Position numbers and translations under genes: made by a program
Notes under the pieces: generated by a model
What the model was told of the DNA's origin: nothing
What the model saw: the letters and a program-made list of their open reading frames with translations, nothing else
Databases searched by the model: none
Assembly (NCBI RefSeq): GCF_032884065.1
Contig: NC_088883.1
Coordinates: 33,649,354 to 33,713,353, forward strand
Direction of reading: 5' to 3'
Source: Artemia franciscana
Taxonomy: Eukaryota > Arthropoda > Branchiopoda > Anostraca > Artemiidae
Length of the DNA stretch: 64,000 nucleotides
Shown: positions 1 through 12,089 of the stretch, piece after piece
Position numbering within the stretch: the first letter of the stretch is position 1
Layout of the letters: each line of letters opens with the position of its first letter

Positions 1-2622
1 GCTCAGGATAAGTTAAACTTCCTCTATTGGCTGCACCACCAGAGCCATTGAAGACTTTCCTTACTGGAACTACGTCAGAATCTAAGCGATTTTTTGTCAA
101 AAATCAGACAATACAACTCATGTTTCCAAATGACGTCGTTTGAGCCCAAATCGAAAATCCAGATCAATTTATGTCTACTTTCAAAGTAAAAGGGCAAATT
201 TATCATAAAGCAGGGTCCCTTCTACCATTCTCAGGCGAGAATCATAAATTTTACAATTGTACTTCATCAGTGATAGAAATTCTGAATTGAATGCACGTTG
301 CGAAATTTCTCCCAACGTTGAAAGGACAATCGTTTCCCAATTGCAACATCTTTTCCACGAAAATAATAATTTAGTGCGTCTGTTCAAAACAGCCATCGAT
401 TTGATGCCTACTTATACTCATAAAATTGTTATTTCCGCTGACAAAACGCCTCCTGGCCAACATGTGCGTAGATACAATGCTCCGACTATCGACGAAGTGG
501 CAATCGTTATGGTCGGTGATCAGTTTTTACCTCGAGATATTATTCTACATAAGCGAAACGCTCAGTTGTTAAGAATTGCTGAAACTCATCGATGCTACGA
601 TGCCCTACAATATCCTATCATTTTTTGGGATGGAGCCGACGGCTATCACTTTAATATTAAATTGATGAATCCAGCCACTAACAAAGAAATGAATAAGAAA
701 TGCAGTGCAATGCATTATTATTCCTATAGACTAATGATTCGGCAGGATGAAGAAAATTATATTTTAAAATGCCGTGAATTGTTTCACCAATTTGTCGTGG
801 ATATGTACGCTAAAATTGAATCAGAACGTTTGCTATATATCCGCCTGAATCAGACCAAGCTCCGCTCTGAACAATACATTCATTTGCGAGATGCAGTTAT
901 AAATGACGGTTATACCACAAACGTTGGAAGATTAACAATTTTACCTTCGTCATATGCTGGCAGTCCCCGTCATATGCATGAATATGCACAAGATGCTATT
1001 GCGTATGTTCGTCTCTATGGTCGTCCAGATTTATTTATTACATTTACATGTATCAATCTTGGGACGAGATACTGCAGCTTTTACTTCAAGGACAATCGGC
1101 GGTTCATAGGCATGACATTACGGCACGTGTCTTCCGGCAAAAGTTGAAATCACTGATAACTACCTTGTAAAACATGAAGTGTTTGGGTCAGTGCGATGCT
1201 GGATGTACTCAGTGGAATGCAAAAACGAGGTTTGCCACACGCACATATACTAATCTGGCTACATAAGAAAATTACTTCAAACGAATTGATGATGGATTTC
1301 CGCTGAAATACCTGATAAAAATGTCGATAAGGGGTTACATGATATTATTGTAAAAAATATGATACATGGACCTTGCGGTGCACTGAACGAAATTCACCAT
1401 GCATGGCCAAAAGAAGGTGCACAAAGCAATATCCTCGACTTTTAGTACCCAAAACAATTACTGGCAATGATGGTTACCCACAATATAGAAGAAGATCTAC
1501 TGAATATGGCGGTAAAACAGCAATAATAAAGAAGCGTAACGGTACCACCATCGAAGTAGATAACCAGTGGGTTGTTCCATATTCCCCATTATTATCAAAA
1601 ACATTTAATGCACACATAAACGTTGAATACTGTAACTCCATAAAGGCAATCAAATACATATGTAAATACGTCAACAAAGGCAGTGACATGGCAGTTTTGG
1701 CATGCAGTCCGAAATCAAAGATTTCGATGAAATCGTAGAATATCAGCTGGAAGATACATAAGCAGTAATGAAGCTGTTTGGTGAATTCTTTCATTTCCGA
1801 TACATGACGTAGTCCAGCTGTTGTTCACCTTAGCGGTACATTTACAGAATGGTCAACGTGTTTATTTCACGGAAACCAACGTGCAACAAAGAGTCCTGAA
1901 TCCACCGGATACAACATTAACAGCTTTTTTTTCGCTTTGCAAAAATGATTCTTTTGCAAAAAAACTGCTGTATACTGAAGTGCCTTCGTATTACACGTGG
2001 AATACTAAAATAAAGTATTTGAACGTCGAAAACAGGGTAAGTCAGTCGACGGCCAACCTACCATCTTCAAAGATACCACGATAGGAAGACTCTACACCGT
2101 TCACCCCAATCAACATGAATGCTTCTTTCTACCCCTGCTTTTGGTGAATATACCCGGTCCGACATCCTTTGAGTATTTGAGGACTGTAAATGGTACTATA
2201 CATGACACTTACCGTAGTGCATGCCAAGCTCTGAATTTATTGGAGAATGACCAACACTGGGATAACTGCATCAATGAGGCGTGCGAAACGTCAACCACAA
2301 GTCAAATTCGTGCATTGTTTGGCATCATTTTAACAACTTGCTCTCCATCAGCTCCTACAGATTTATGGGAAAAATATAAGTCAAAAATGTCCGAAGATAT
2401 ACTTCATCGAAACAGTTAGAAACGTCAGACATGACTTTTGATTTTACATCAGAAATTTATAACTACACTTTAGTTGTTATAGAAGATTTGTGCATAAGTA
2501 TGGCAAACAACCTCTTCAGGATTTGGGAATGCCTTCACCTAACCGTATCGCTGCTGTTTCGACATGTGTAGAATTGGATCGTGAACAAAGTTAGAGTACG
2601 AGTGATCTATTGTCGTATGTAC
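1..2622 (+). pseudogene. Hel-1: Helitron Rep-helicase fragment, broken
   Basis: This stretch is collinear with 7547-10182 of Hel-4. It covers the end of the Cys-rich N-terminal segment, the HUH Rep nuclease and the link into the Pif1 helicase. It differs from Hel-4 by a few substitutions and about 14 net missing bases, nearly all single-base losses, many in short homopolymers (for example near 141, 1051, 1156, 1220, 1391, 1697). The open frame starting at 257 shows the Rep N-domain and breaks at 1147 after one such loss. It shares with Hel-4 a TGA at the VW-R position (about 1783) and a TAG at about 2594. It ends at the scaffold gap. It is either a dead copy or an unpolished duplicate contig end of a copy like Hel-4; the error pattern favours the latter. 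Confidence 0.85.
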
Positions 2623-2722
2623 NNNNNNNNNNNNNNNNNNNNNNNNNNNNNNNNNNNNNNNNNNNNNNNNNNNNNNNNNNNNNNNNNNNNNNNNNNNNNN
2701 NNNNNNNNNNNNNNNNNNNNNN
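2623..2722. other. Assembly gap (100 N)
   Basis: There are exactly 100 N bases, the usual placeholder for a gap of unknown size. Sequence on the left stops inside the Rep-helicase linker. Sequence on the right starts inside the 5' control region of another Helitron. Confidence 1.
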
Positions 2723-2750
2723 GTTAGTTGTCGTCATTTTGTTATGACGG

Positions 2751-2773
2751 TGACGTCACTAAAGGTATTTAAG
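2751..2773 (+). promoter_or_regulatory. Hel-2 proximal CRE and TATA-like box
   Basis: A perfect TGACGTCA lies at 2751-2758 and TATTTAAG at 2766-2773, upstream of the ATG at 2818. The two distal CRE copies seen in sister elements would lie in the gap. Function is inferred from the motif match and from conservation among copies. Confidence 0.6.
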
Positions 2774-2817
2774 ACATGCGTTCACGGAAAAATGTAAAAT
2801 GACTGTAAAACTGTAAA

Positions 2818-4340
2818 ATGACTGATGAACCTACAATGGCAACAGCCGAGGAAGATGCTCAAAGAGTCTATGCCAAACAACTTTCTGCTAATAGAGAAAG
2901 TAAGAAAAGAAAGCGTGCCGAGGAATCAAAAGAACAGCAAGAAAACAGGCTTGAGGCTGATAGAGAAAGAAAGAACAGAAAACGTGCCGAGGAACTACCA
3001 GAGCAATGCGAAACCAGACTTGCTGCTAAAAGAGAAAGTGAAAAAAGAAGGCGTGCCGAGGAACTACCAGAACAATATGAAACCAGACTTGCTGCTAAAA
3101 GAGAAAGTGAAAAAAGGAGGCATGCCGAGGAACTACCAGAGCAACATGAAACCAGACCTGCTGCTAAAAGAGAAATTGAAAAAAGAAGGCGTGCCGAGGA
3201 ACTAACAGAGCAACCTGAAACCAGACTTGCTGCTAAAAGAGAAATTGAAAAAAGAAGGCGTGCCGAGGAATCAAAAGAACAGCAAGAAATCAGGCTTGCT
3301 GCTGATAGAGAAAGTAAGAAAAGAAAGCGTGCCGAGGAATCAGAGCAACCTGAAAGTTATCGCCTGGCATTCAGGTACAGCCCAGTCGATGATTATAGCT
3401 TGAGTAGATGTGTTCAAATCGGGACTATGTCTAAAATTTGTCCATATTGCAAGGCCTTGAAATTCAATGGTGAAACAATGGGAATGTGTTGCGCCTCAGG
3501 AAAAGTTAAACTTCCTCTATTGGCTGCACCACCAGAGCCATTGAAGACTTTCCTTACTGGAACTACGTCAGAATCTAAGTGTTTAATTTTCAAAAATCAG
3601 AAAATATAACTCATGTTTCCAAATGACGTCGTTTGGAGCCCAATTCGAAAATCCAGATCACTTTATGTCTATTTTCAAAGTAAAAAGGCAAATTTATCAT
3701 AGAGCAGGGTCCCTTCTACCATTCTCAGGCGAGAATCATAAATTTTTACAATTGTACTTCATCAGTGATAGAAATTCTGAATTGAATGCACGTTGCGAAA
3801 TTTATCCCGACGTTGAAAGGACAATCGTTTCCCAATTGCAACATTTTTTCCACGAAAATAATAATTTGGTGCGTCTGTTCAAAACAGCCATCAGTTTGAT
3901 GCCTACTGATACGCATAAAATTGTTATTTCCGCTGACAAAACGCCTCCTGGCCAACATGTGCGTAGATACAATGCTCCAACTATCGACGAAGTGGCAATC
4001 GTTATGGTGGGTGATCAGTTTTTATCTTGAGATATTATTCTTCATAAGCGAAACGCTCAGTTGTTAAGAATTGCTGAAACTCATCGATGCTACAATGCCC
4101 TAGAATATCCTATCATTTTTTGGGATGGAGCCGACGGCTATCACTTTAATATTAAATTGATTAATCCAGCCACTAACAAAGAAATGAATAAGAAATGCAG
4201 TGCAATGCATTATTATTCCTATAGACTAATGATTTGGCAGGATGAGGAAAATTATATTTTAAAATGCCGTCAATTGTTTCACCAATACGTCGTTGATATG
4301 TATGCTAAAATTGAATCAGAACGTTTGCTATTTTACGCAG
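2818..4340 (+). pseudogene. RepHel N-terminal part (STPR-like repeats, Cys-rich segment, Rep N-domain), broken
   Basis: The frame starting at 2818 encodes six full 23-residue repeats (pattern RAEE-x-EQ-x-RLAA-x-RE-x-KR) plus partial end units, then a Cys-rich stretch with CPYC and a CC pair. The repeat length and pattern match the STPR (score-and-three-peptide-repeat) DNA-binding fold known from silkworm FMBP-1; that assignment is from memory. The first frame ends at 3609. The next segment (3623-4030) is one frame over and ends at TGA 4028-4030, where Hel-4 has CGA. It resumes at 4061 and is fused to 3' flank near 4332. It would have supplied DNA binding and part of the rolling-circle nuclease. 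Confidence 0.8.
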
Positions 4341-4355
4341 TTAATTTGTATTGTA

Positions 4356-4625
4356 TCTATCTATCTATCTATCTATATAAAAACGAGTATATACAGACCG
4401 GGACACCGGGACACAAGGAATATAAATAACGCCAGGGACCCTCAAAGAGAAATCACAGACAATCTATTTATATGCACAGACAATGGGACAGCAAAGAATG
4501 CTGTATATTTGCAAGTTTTACGTAGAAAAAATATATATATATATATATATTCACAGGTGGGACATAGGGACACAACTACAATGGCGCGTAACTAATAAGG
4601 CGCGTAACAACTTACGCGCGCGGGG
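4356..4625 (+). mobile_element. Short nested non-autonomous Helitron, 3' end lost
   Basis: It starts with TC (4356) and (TCTA)n leading into ATATAAAAACGAG, the same 5' end as at 12090, 41794 and 60727. It sits just after the former RepHel stop codon, as in those copies. It contains a few units of the CCGGGACAC minisatellite, a relic of the helicase C-terminus (about 4455-4530) and the start of the common 3' region, and is cut before the hairpins. Confidence 0.6.
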
Positions 4626-4646
4626 TGTGTGTGTGTTTGTGTCGAT

Positions 4647-4733
4647 TGACGTCATTTTTGTCTGTCGACTGACGTCGTGAAGTTAGTTGTCGTCGTGTTT
4701 GTTATGACGATGACGTCATTAAAAGTATTTAAG
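4647..4733 (+). promoter_or_regulatory. CRE triplet plus TATA-like box of the Hel-3 small gene
   Basis: TGACGTCA lies at 4647-4654, TGACGTCG at 4670-4677, TGACGTCA at 4711-4718 and TATTTAAG at 4726-4733. The 23- and 41-bp spacings recur in Hel-7, Hel-9 and Hel-15. TGACGTCA is the classical CREB/ATF bZIP site. A start about 25-30 bp past the TATA box would fall at the first ATG (4752), so the second in-frame ATG (4767) may be the real start. Confidence 0.6.
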
Positions 4734-4751
4734 ACATTCGTTCACGGAAAA

Positions 4752-5117
4752 ATGTTTAATTGTAGAATGACTGAAGAACCTACAATGGCAACAGCCGAGG
4801 AAGCTGCTCAAAGAGTTTATGCCAAAAAAATTGCTGCTGATAGAGAAAGTAAGCAAAGAAAGCGTGCCGAGGAATCACAAGAACAGCAAGAAAACAGGCT
4901 TGCGACTAATAGAGAAAGTAAGAAAAGAAAGCGTGCCGAGGAATCACAAGAACAGCAAGAAAACAGGCTTGCGGCTAAAGAACGCAAAACCACGCAGTTA
5001 GATGAAAATCCACCTGGACAGCGAGAGTCAAAACATATCAAAACTGAAATTGATAGCGATGATGATTGGGTTTGGGATTTTGACTTGGATAAGATCATCA
5101 ATGCCTACCAGAATTAA
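4752..5117 (+). CDS. Small STPR-like protein with acidic tail (121 aa), Hel-3 copy
   Basis: The frame is intact. Residues ~10-85 form a highly charged helical stretch with about two full copies of a 23-residue repeat (RAEESQEQQENRL, then RESKKRK), homologous to the N-terminus of RepHel. Residues ~86-121 are a tail absent from RepHel: a PPGQRESKHIKTE segment (IKTE fits a sumoylation consensus) and an acidic-aromatic end, DSDDDWVWDFDLDKIINAY. No signal peptide or membrane segment is visible. The repeats suggest nuclear DNA binding and the tail resembles acidic activation domains in composition; both are inferences. The start is taken as the first ATG after the TATA box; the ATG at 4767 is an alternative. 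AATAAA follows 49 bp after the stop. Function is unproven. Confidence 0.65.
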   Translation: MFNCRMTEEPTMATAEEAAQRVYAKKIAADRESKQRKRAEESQEQQENRLATNRESKKRKRAEESQEQQENRLAAKERKTTQLDENPPGQRESKHIKTEIDSDDDWVWDFDLDKIINAYQN

Positions 5118-5234
5118 GTTAAAAAAACAAAGATTCAGCGATATGTACTTCATAGTCACGCTGAAAAATAAAGAAGGAAAAGAAAACTGAAGAAAGAAAA
5201 AAGGTAAAAAATAAAAAAAAAACTAAAAAGAAAA

Positions 5235-5575
5235 AACACTCAAAGAGAAATTACAGACCGGGACACAAATGACGACCAAGACAGATGGAATATAAATGAA
5301 GACCGGGAACCTCAAAGAGAAATTACAGACTGGGACACCCGGACACAAATCACGACCGGGACACAGGGAATATAAATGACGACCGGGACCCACGGACACA
5401 ACTACAACGGGGACGCTGGGGGCACAGGCGGGATATATAAATGACGACCGAGACACAGGGATTGTTCGAATAGAAATTACAGACCGGGACACAAATGACG
5501 ACCGGGACACCAGGACACAAGTGACGACCGGGACACAGGGAATATAAATGACAACCGGGACACAGGGACACATCA
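5235..5575. repeat. Helitron-borne CCGGGACAC minisatellite (Hel-3)
   Basis: Degenerate units of roughly 25-35 bp are built on GACCGGGACACAGGGAATAT and AAATGACGACCGGGACAC, interrupted by CTCAAAGAGAAATTACAGAC. The same array occurs in nearly all small Helitrons here. Frames read through it (SRSSFIFPVSRS-like) are repeat artefacts. Confidence 0.85.
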
Positions 5576-5759
5576 TTAGATTAATGAGGTATAGATCTGA
5601 ATACGGATTGTTTTTCCCATGGACAATTATATGTTGCATGTTCAAGAGTCAGTAAACCTGACAATCTATTTATATGCACAGACAGTGGGACAGCGAAGAA
5701 TGTTGTATATTCGTATGTTTTACGCAGTTAAATACATATATTTATATCTATCTCTATTC

Positions 5760-6585
<826 letters not shown>

Positions 6586-6634
6586 ATATATATAAAAATA
6601 AGTTGTCTGTGGATCTGTGGATCTGTGGATCAGG

Positions 6635-6715
6635 TAACGTCATGTTTCGGCTGACGTCATGAAATTAGTTGCCATCATTTTTGCTTTGAAGGTGACGTCA
6701 TTCAAGTTATATAAG
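6635..6715 (+). promoter_or_regulatory. Hel-4 CRE sites and TATA box
   Basis: TAACGTCA (6635-6642, one mismatch), TGACGTCA (6652-6659), TGACGTCA (6693-6700) and TATATAAG (6708-6715) lie upstream of ATGs at 6742 and 6757. The 41-bp spacing is kept; the distal spacing is 17 rather than 23 bp. This control region resembles that of the small-gene elements, so both gene types may respond to the same host factor. Confidence 0.6.
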
Positions 6716-6741
6716 ACATATGTTCGCGTAGAATTCTATTA

Positions 6742-9700
6742 ATGTTTAAGTTTACAATGACTGATGAAGATGCTCAAAGAGTCTATGCCAAAAAACTTGC
6801 TGCTGATAGAGAAAGTCAGAAAAGAAAGCGTGCCGAGGAACTACCAGAGCAACGCGAAAGCAGACTTGCTGCTAAAAGAGAAAGTGAAAAAAGAAGGCGT
6901 GCCGAGGAATCAAAAGACCAGCAGGGAAACAGGCTTGAGGCTGATAGAGAAAGAAAGAACAGAAAGCATGCCGAGGAACTACCAGAGCAACGCAGAAGCA
7001 GACTTGCTGCTAAAAGAGAAAGTGAAAAAAGAAGTCGTGCCGAGGAATCAAAAGACCAGCAGGGAAACAGGCTTTAGGCTGATAGAGAAAGAAAGAACAG
7101 AAAGCATGCCGAGGAACTACCAGAGCAACGCAGAAGCAGACTTGCTGCTAAAAGAGAAAGTGAAAAAAGAAGGCGTGCCGAGGAATCAAAAGACCAGCAG
7201 GGAAACAGGCTTGCTGCTGATAGAGAAAGAAAGAACAGAAAGCATGCCGAGGAACTACCAGAGCAACGCAGAAGCAGACTTGCTGCTAAAAGAGAAAGTG
7301 AAAAAAGAAGGCGTGCCGAGGAATCAAAAGACCAGCAGGGAAACAGGCTTGCTGCTGATAGAGAAAGTAAGAAAAGAAAGCGTGCCGAGGAATCAGAGCA
7401 ATCTGAAAGTTATCGCCTGGCATTCAGGTACAACCCAGTCGATGATTATAGCTTGAGTAGATGTGTTCAAATCGGGACAATGTCTAAAATTTGTCCCTAT
7501 TGCAAGGCCTTGAAATTCAATGGTGAAACAATGGGAATGTGTTGCGGCTCAGGAAAAGTTAAACTTCCTCTATTGGCTGCACCACCAGAGCCATTGAAGA
7601 CTTTCCTTACTGGAACTACGTCAGAATCTAAGCGATTTTTTGTCAAAAATCAGACAATACAACTCATGTTTCCAAATGACGTCGTTTGGAGCCCAAATCG
7701 AAAATCCAGATCAATTTATGTCTACTTTCAAAGTAAAAGGGCAAATTTATCATAAAGCAGGGTCCCTTCTACCATTCTCAGGCGAGAATCATAAATTTTT
7801 ACAATTGTACTTCATCAGTGATAGAAATTCTGAATTGAATGCACGTTGCGAAATTTCTCCCAACGTTGAAAGGACAATCGTTTCCCAATTGCAACATCTT
7901 TTCCACGAAAATAATAATTTAGTGCGTCTGTTCAAAACAGCCATCGATTTGATGCCTACTTATACTCATAAAATTGTTATTTCCGCTGACAAAACGCCTC
8001 CTGGCCAACATGTGCGTAGATACAATGCTCCGACTATCGACGAAGTGGCAATCGTTATGGTCGGTGATCAGTTTTTACCTCGAGATATTATTCTACATAA
8101 GCGAAACGCTCAGTTGTTAAGAATTGCTGAAACTCATCGATGCTACGATGCCCTACAATATCCTATCATTTTTTGGGATGGAGCCGACGGCTATCACTTT
8201 AATATTAAATTGATGAATCCAGCCACTAACAAAGAAATGAATAAGAAATGCAGTGCAATGCATTATTATTCCTATAGACTAATGATTCGGCAGGATGAAG
8301 AAAATTATATTTTAAAATGCCGTGAATTGTTTCACCAATTTGTCGTGGATATGTACGCTAAAATTGAATCAGAACGTTTGCTATATATCCGCCTGAATCA
8401 GACCAAGCTCCGCTCTGAACAATACATTCATTTGCGAGATGCAGTTATAAATGACGGTAATACCACAAACGTTGGAAGATTAACAATTTTACCTTCGTCA
8501 TATGCTGGCAGTCCCCGTCATATGCATGAATATGCACAAGATGCTATTGCGTATGTTCGTCTCTATGGTCGTCCAGATTTATTTATTACATTTACATGTA
8601 ATCAATCTTGGGACGAGATACTGCAGCTTTTACTTCAAGGACAATCGGCGGTTCATAGGCATGACATTACGGCACGTGTCTTCCGGCAAAAGTTGAAATC
8701 ACTGATAAACTACCTTGTAAAACATGAAGTGTTTGGGTCAGTGCGATGCTGGATGTACTCAGTGGAATGGCAAAAACGAGGTTTGCCACACGCACATATA
8801 CTAATCTGGCTACATAAGAAAATTACTTCAAACGAAATTGATGATGTGATTTCCGCTGAAATACCTGATAAAAATGTCGATAAGGGGTTACATGATATTA
8901 TTGTAAAAAATATGATACATGGACCTTGCGGTGCACTGAACGAAAATTCACCATGCATGGCCAAAAGAAGGTGCACAAAGCAATATCCTCGACTTTTAGT
9001 ACCCAAAACAATTACTGGCAATGATGGTTACCCACAATATAGAAGAAGATCTACTGAATATGGCGGTAAAACAGCAATAATAAAGAAGCGTAACGGTACC
9101 ACCATCGAAGTAGATAACCAGTGGGTTGTTCCATATTCCCCTTTATTATCAAAAACATTTAATGCACACATAAACGTTGAATACTGTAACTCCATAAAGG
9201 CAATCAAATACATATGTAAATACGTCAACAAAGGCAGTGACATGGCAGTTTTTGGCTTGCAGTCCGAAATCAAAGATTTCGATGAAATCGTAGAATATCA
9301 GGCTGGAAGATACATAAGCAGTAATGAAGCTGTTTGGTGAATTCTTTCATTTCCGATACATGAACGTAGTCCAGCTGTTGTTCACTTAGCGGTACATTTA
9401 CAGAATGGTCAACGTGTTTATTTCACGGAAACCAACGTGCAACAAAGAGTCCTGAATCCACCGGATACAACATTAACAGCTTTTTTTTCGCTTTGCAAAA
9501 ATGATTCTTTTGCAAAAAAACTGCTGTATACTGAAGTGCCTTCGTATTACACGTGGAATACTAAAAATAAAGTATTTGAACGTCGAAAACAGGGTAAGTC
9601 AGTCGACGGCCAACCTACCATCTTCAAAGATACCACGATAGGAAGACTCTACACCGTTCACCCCAATCAACATGAATGCTTCTTTCTACCCCTGCTTTTG

Positions 9701-11568
9701 GTGAATGTACCCGGTCCGACATCCTTTGAGTATTTGAGGACTGTAAATGGTACTATACATGACACTTACCGTAGTGCATGCCAAGCTCTGAATTTATTGG
9801 AGAATGACCAACACTGGGATAACTGCATCAATGAGGCGTGCGAAACGTCAACCACAAGTCAAATTCGTGCATTGTTTGGCATCATTTTAACAACTTGCTC
9901 TCCATCAGCTCCTACAGATTTATGGGAAAAATATAAGTCAAAAATGTCCGAAGATATACTTCATCGAAAACAGTTAGAAACGTCAGACATGACTTTTGAT
10001 TTTACATCAGAAATTTATAACTACACTTTAGTTGTTATAGAAGATTTGTGCATAAGTATGGCAAACAAACCTCTTCAGGATTTGGGAATGCCTTCACCTA
10101 ACCGTATCGCTGCTGTTTCGACATGTGTAGAATTGGATCGTGAACAAAGTTAGAGTACGAGTGATCTATTGTCGTATGTACAAAATAACATTTCCAAGTT
10201 AATGTCGGAACAAAAAGACATTTATGATACGATAATGCATTGTGTCGATAACAACGTTGGAGAAATTTTCTTTTTGGATGCGCCAGGAGGTACTGGTAAA
10301 ACGTTTGTGATAAAACTGATTCTGGCATCAATTCGATCAAAAATGATATAGCGTTGGCAATTGCGTCGTCCGGAATAGCCGCAACATTGCTGCCTGGTGG
10401 AAGAACTGCTCATTCCGCTTTGAAATTGCCTCTGAACTTGCATTCTACAGAAACTCCCACGTGCAAGATTTCCAAATCATCTGGGATGGGTAAAGTATTG
10501 CAGCAATGCAAACTTATTATTTGGGATGAGTGCACAATGGCACACAAAAAATCGCTCGAGGCTCTGGATCAATGCTTGAAAGATTTGCGAGGGAAGTCGA
10601 AACCCTTTGGCAGCACCTTAATATTGCTTGCGGGAGATTTCAGGCAAACATTACCTATAATACCTAGATCAACTCCTGCACACGAAATGAATGCTTGCCT
10701 GAAAAATTCTAATTTATGGGCACACGTAAAAACATTAAAATTAACTACAAATATGCGTGTCCGATTGCAAAACGATGACTCTGGTCAAACATTTTCAGAT
10801 CAATTGCTGGCAATGGGAAACGGAAAGCTCCCAGTAGACTCAATTTCAGGACGTATACAACTACCTGCTGATTTCTGTAATTTAGTGACGTCCAAAAATG
10901 AATTGATTGAAAAAGTATTTCCGAATATTCTAAACAATTATAAAAATAATAAATGGCTAAGTGAAAGAGCGATTCTCGCACCCAAAAATATAGACGTCCA
11001 CGAAATCAACAATATTGTTTAGACCAAGATTCAAGACCAGGCAGTCCTTTACAAGTCAGTCGACACAGTTTTGGAACCAAATGAAGCGGTTAATTATCCA
11101 TCTGAATTTTTAAATTCCATAGATCTTTCAGGGTTTCCACCACACGTGCTACAACTAAAAATAGGCGTACCAATAATACTTTTAAGAAATATAAACCCAC
11201 CAAAGCTTTGCAATGGCACTCGACTTGCCGTAAAAAAAACAATGGAAAACCTAATAGAGGCCACAATCCTGACAGGGTCTTTTGAGGGTGAGGCTGTTCT
11301 TATTCCTCGCATTCCCATGATTCCAACAGATCTGCCTTTTCAATTTAAAAGATTGCAATTCCCAATTCGATTAGCATTTGCAATCACCATTAACAAAGCT
11401 CAAGGTCAATCATTAGAAAAATGTGGTATTGATCTTAATACTGATTGTTTTTCCCATGGACAATTGTACGTTGCATGTTCGAGGGTCGGTAAACCTGACA
11501 ATCTATTTATATGCAGCGAGAATTGGACAGCGAAGAATGTTGTATATTCGCAAGTTTTACGCAGTTAA
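6742..11568 (+). pseudogene. Helitron Rep-helicase (RepHel), broken by point lesions
   Basis: RepHel nicks, transfers and unwinds DNA in rolling-circle transposition. In order: eight full 23-residue STPR-like repeats (about 6790-7400), a CPYC/CC zinc-ribbon-like segment (about 7490-7550), a Helitron-like N-domain, the Rep HUH motif (His-Ala-His, 8789-8797), the paired catalytic tyrosines in YICKY (9209-9211 and 9221-9223), a linker, then Pif1 helicase with Walker A GGTGKT (about 10290), WDE, GDFRQTLP and the C-terminal INKAQGQSL and YVACSRVG motifs. Lesions seen: TAG at 7075-7077, a frame change near 7650, TGA at 9338-9340, TAG at 10151-10153, a one-base loss near 10343 and TAG at 11020-11022. 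Catalytic motifs are otherwise kept, so loss of function looks recent. Confidence 0.85.
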
Positions 11569-11578
11569 TTTGTATTTC

Positions 11579-12078
11579 GGAACCAAATGAAGCGGTTAAT
11601 TATCCATCTGAATTTTTAAATTCCATAGATCCTTCAGGGTGTCCACCACACCTGCTACAACTAAAAATAGGCGTACCAATAATACTTTTAAGAAATATCA
11701 ACCCACCAAAGCTTTGCAATGGCACGCGACTTGCCGTAAAAAAAAAAAACAATGGAAAACCTAATAGATGCCACAATCTTGACAGGGCCTTATGAGGGTG
11801 AGGCTGTTCTTATTCCTCGCATTCCCATGATTCCAACGGATCTGCTTTTTCAATTTAAAAGATTGCAATTCCCAATTCGATTAGCATTTGCAACCACCAT
11901 CAACAAAGCTCAAGGGCAATCACTAGAAAAATGCGGTATAGATCTTAATACAGATTGCTTTACCAATGTACAATTGTATGTTGCATCTTTGAGGGTCGGT
12001 AAACCTGACAATCTATTTATACGCACAGACAATGGGACAGCGAAGACTGTTGTATATTCACAAGTTTTACGTAGTTAA
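11579..12078 (+). pseudogene. Tandem duplicate of the helicase C-terminus
   Basis: It repeats 11073-11568 at an offset of 506 bp, starting at GGAACCAAATGAAGCGG. It has an expanded A-run near 11740 that shifts the frame, so 11752-12078 reads separately and ends in the same VLRS stop. It diverges from the first copy by scattered substitutions. It cannot be a functional helicase alone because it lacks Walker A. Confidence 0.8.
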
Positions 12079-12089
12079 TTTGTATTGTA

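Larger units (their letters stand above)
2723..4625 (+). mobile_element. Hel-2: internally deleted Helitron, 5' end lost in gap
   Basis: It begins within the conserved 5' control region, runs through the N-terminal part of RepHel, then jumps near 4332 from the Rep N-domain directly to the sequence just after the helicase stop codon. More than 3 kb present in Hel-4 (about 8384 to 11561) is missing; a few bases of shared sequence at the join suggest a microhomology deletion. It continues into a nested short element at 4356 and is cut off before the terminal hairpins at about 4625, where the control region of Hel-3 begins. Confidence 0.8.

Noticed and set aside
4817-5101. Antisense frame of Ser/Leu/Phe-rich repeats opposite the small gene
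   Set aside because: It is the shadow of the 23-residue repeats on the other strand.
4752-5117. Small protein as a true bZIP factor that binds its own CREs
   Set aside because: The basic repeat has an N-x7-R spacing reminiscent of bZIP, but the Ala and Ser/Cys positions do not fit and there is no leucine heptad; STPR-type repeats explain it better.
5230-5570. Possible CRISPR-like array of short repeats
   Set aside because: Units are degenerate, with no regular unique spacers and no cas genes, in clearly eukaryotic transposon sequence; it is a minisatellite.
5223-5645. Frames rich in SRSSFIFPVSRS-like repeats (also 23424, 38946, 58100, 59163)
   Set aside because: Antisense reading of the CCGGGACAC minisatellite; not conserved as protein and absent where unit number changes.
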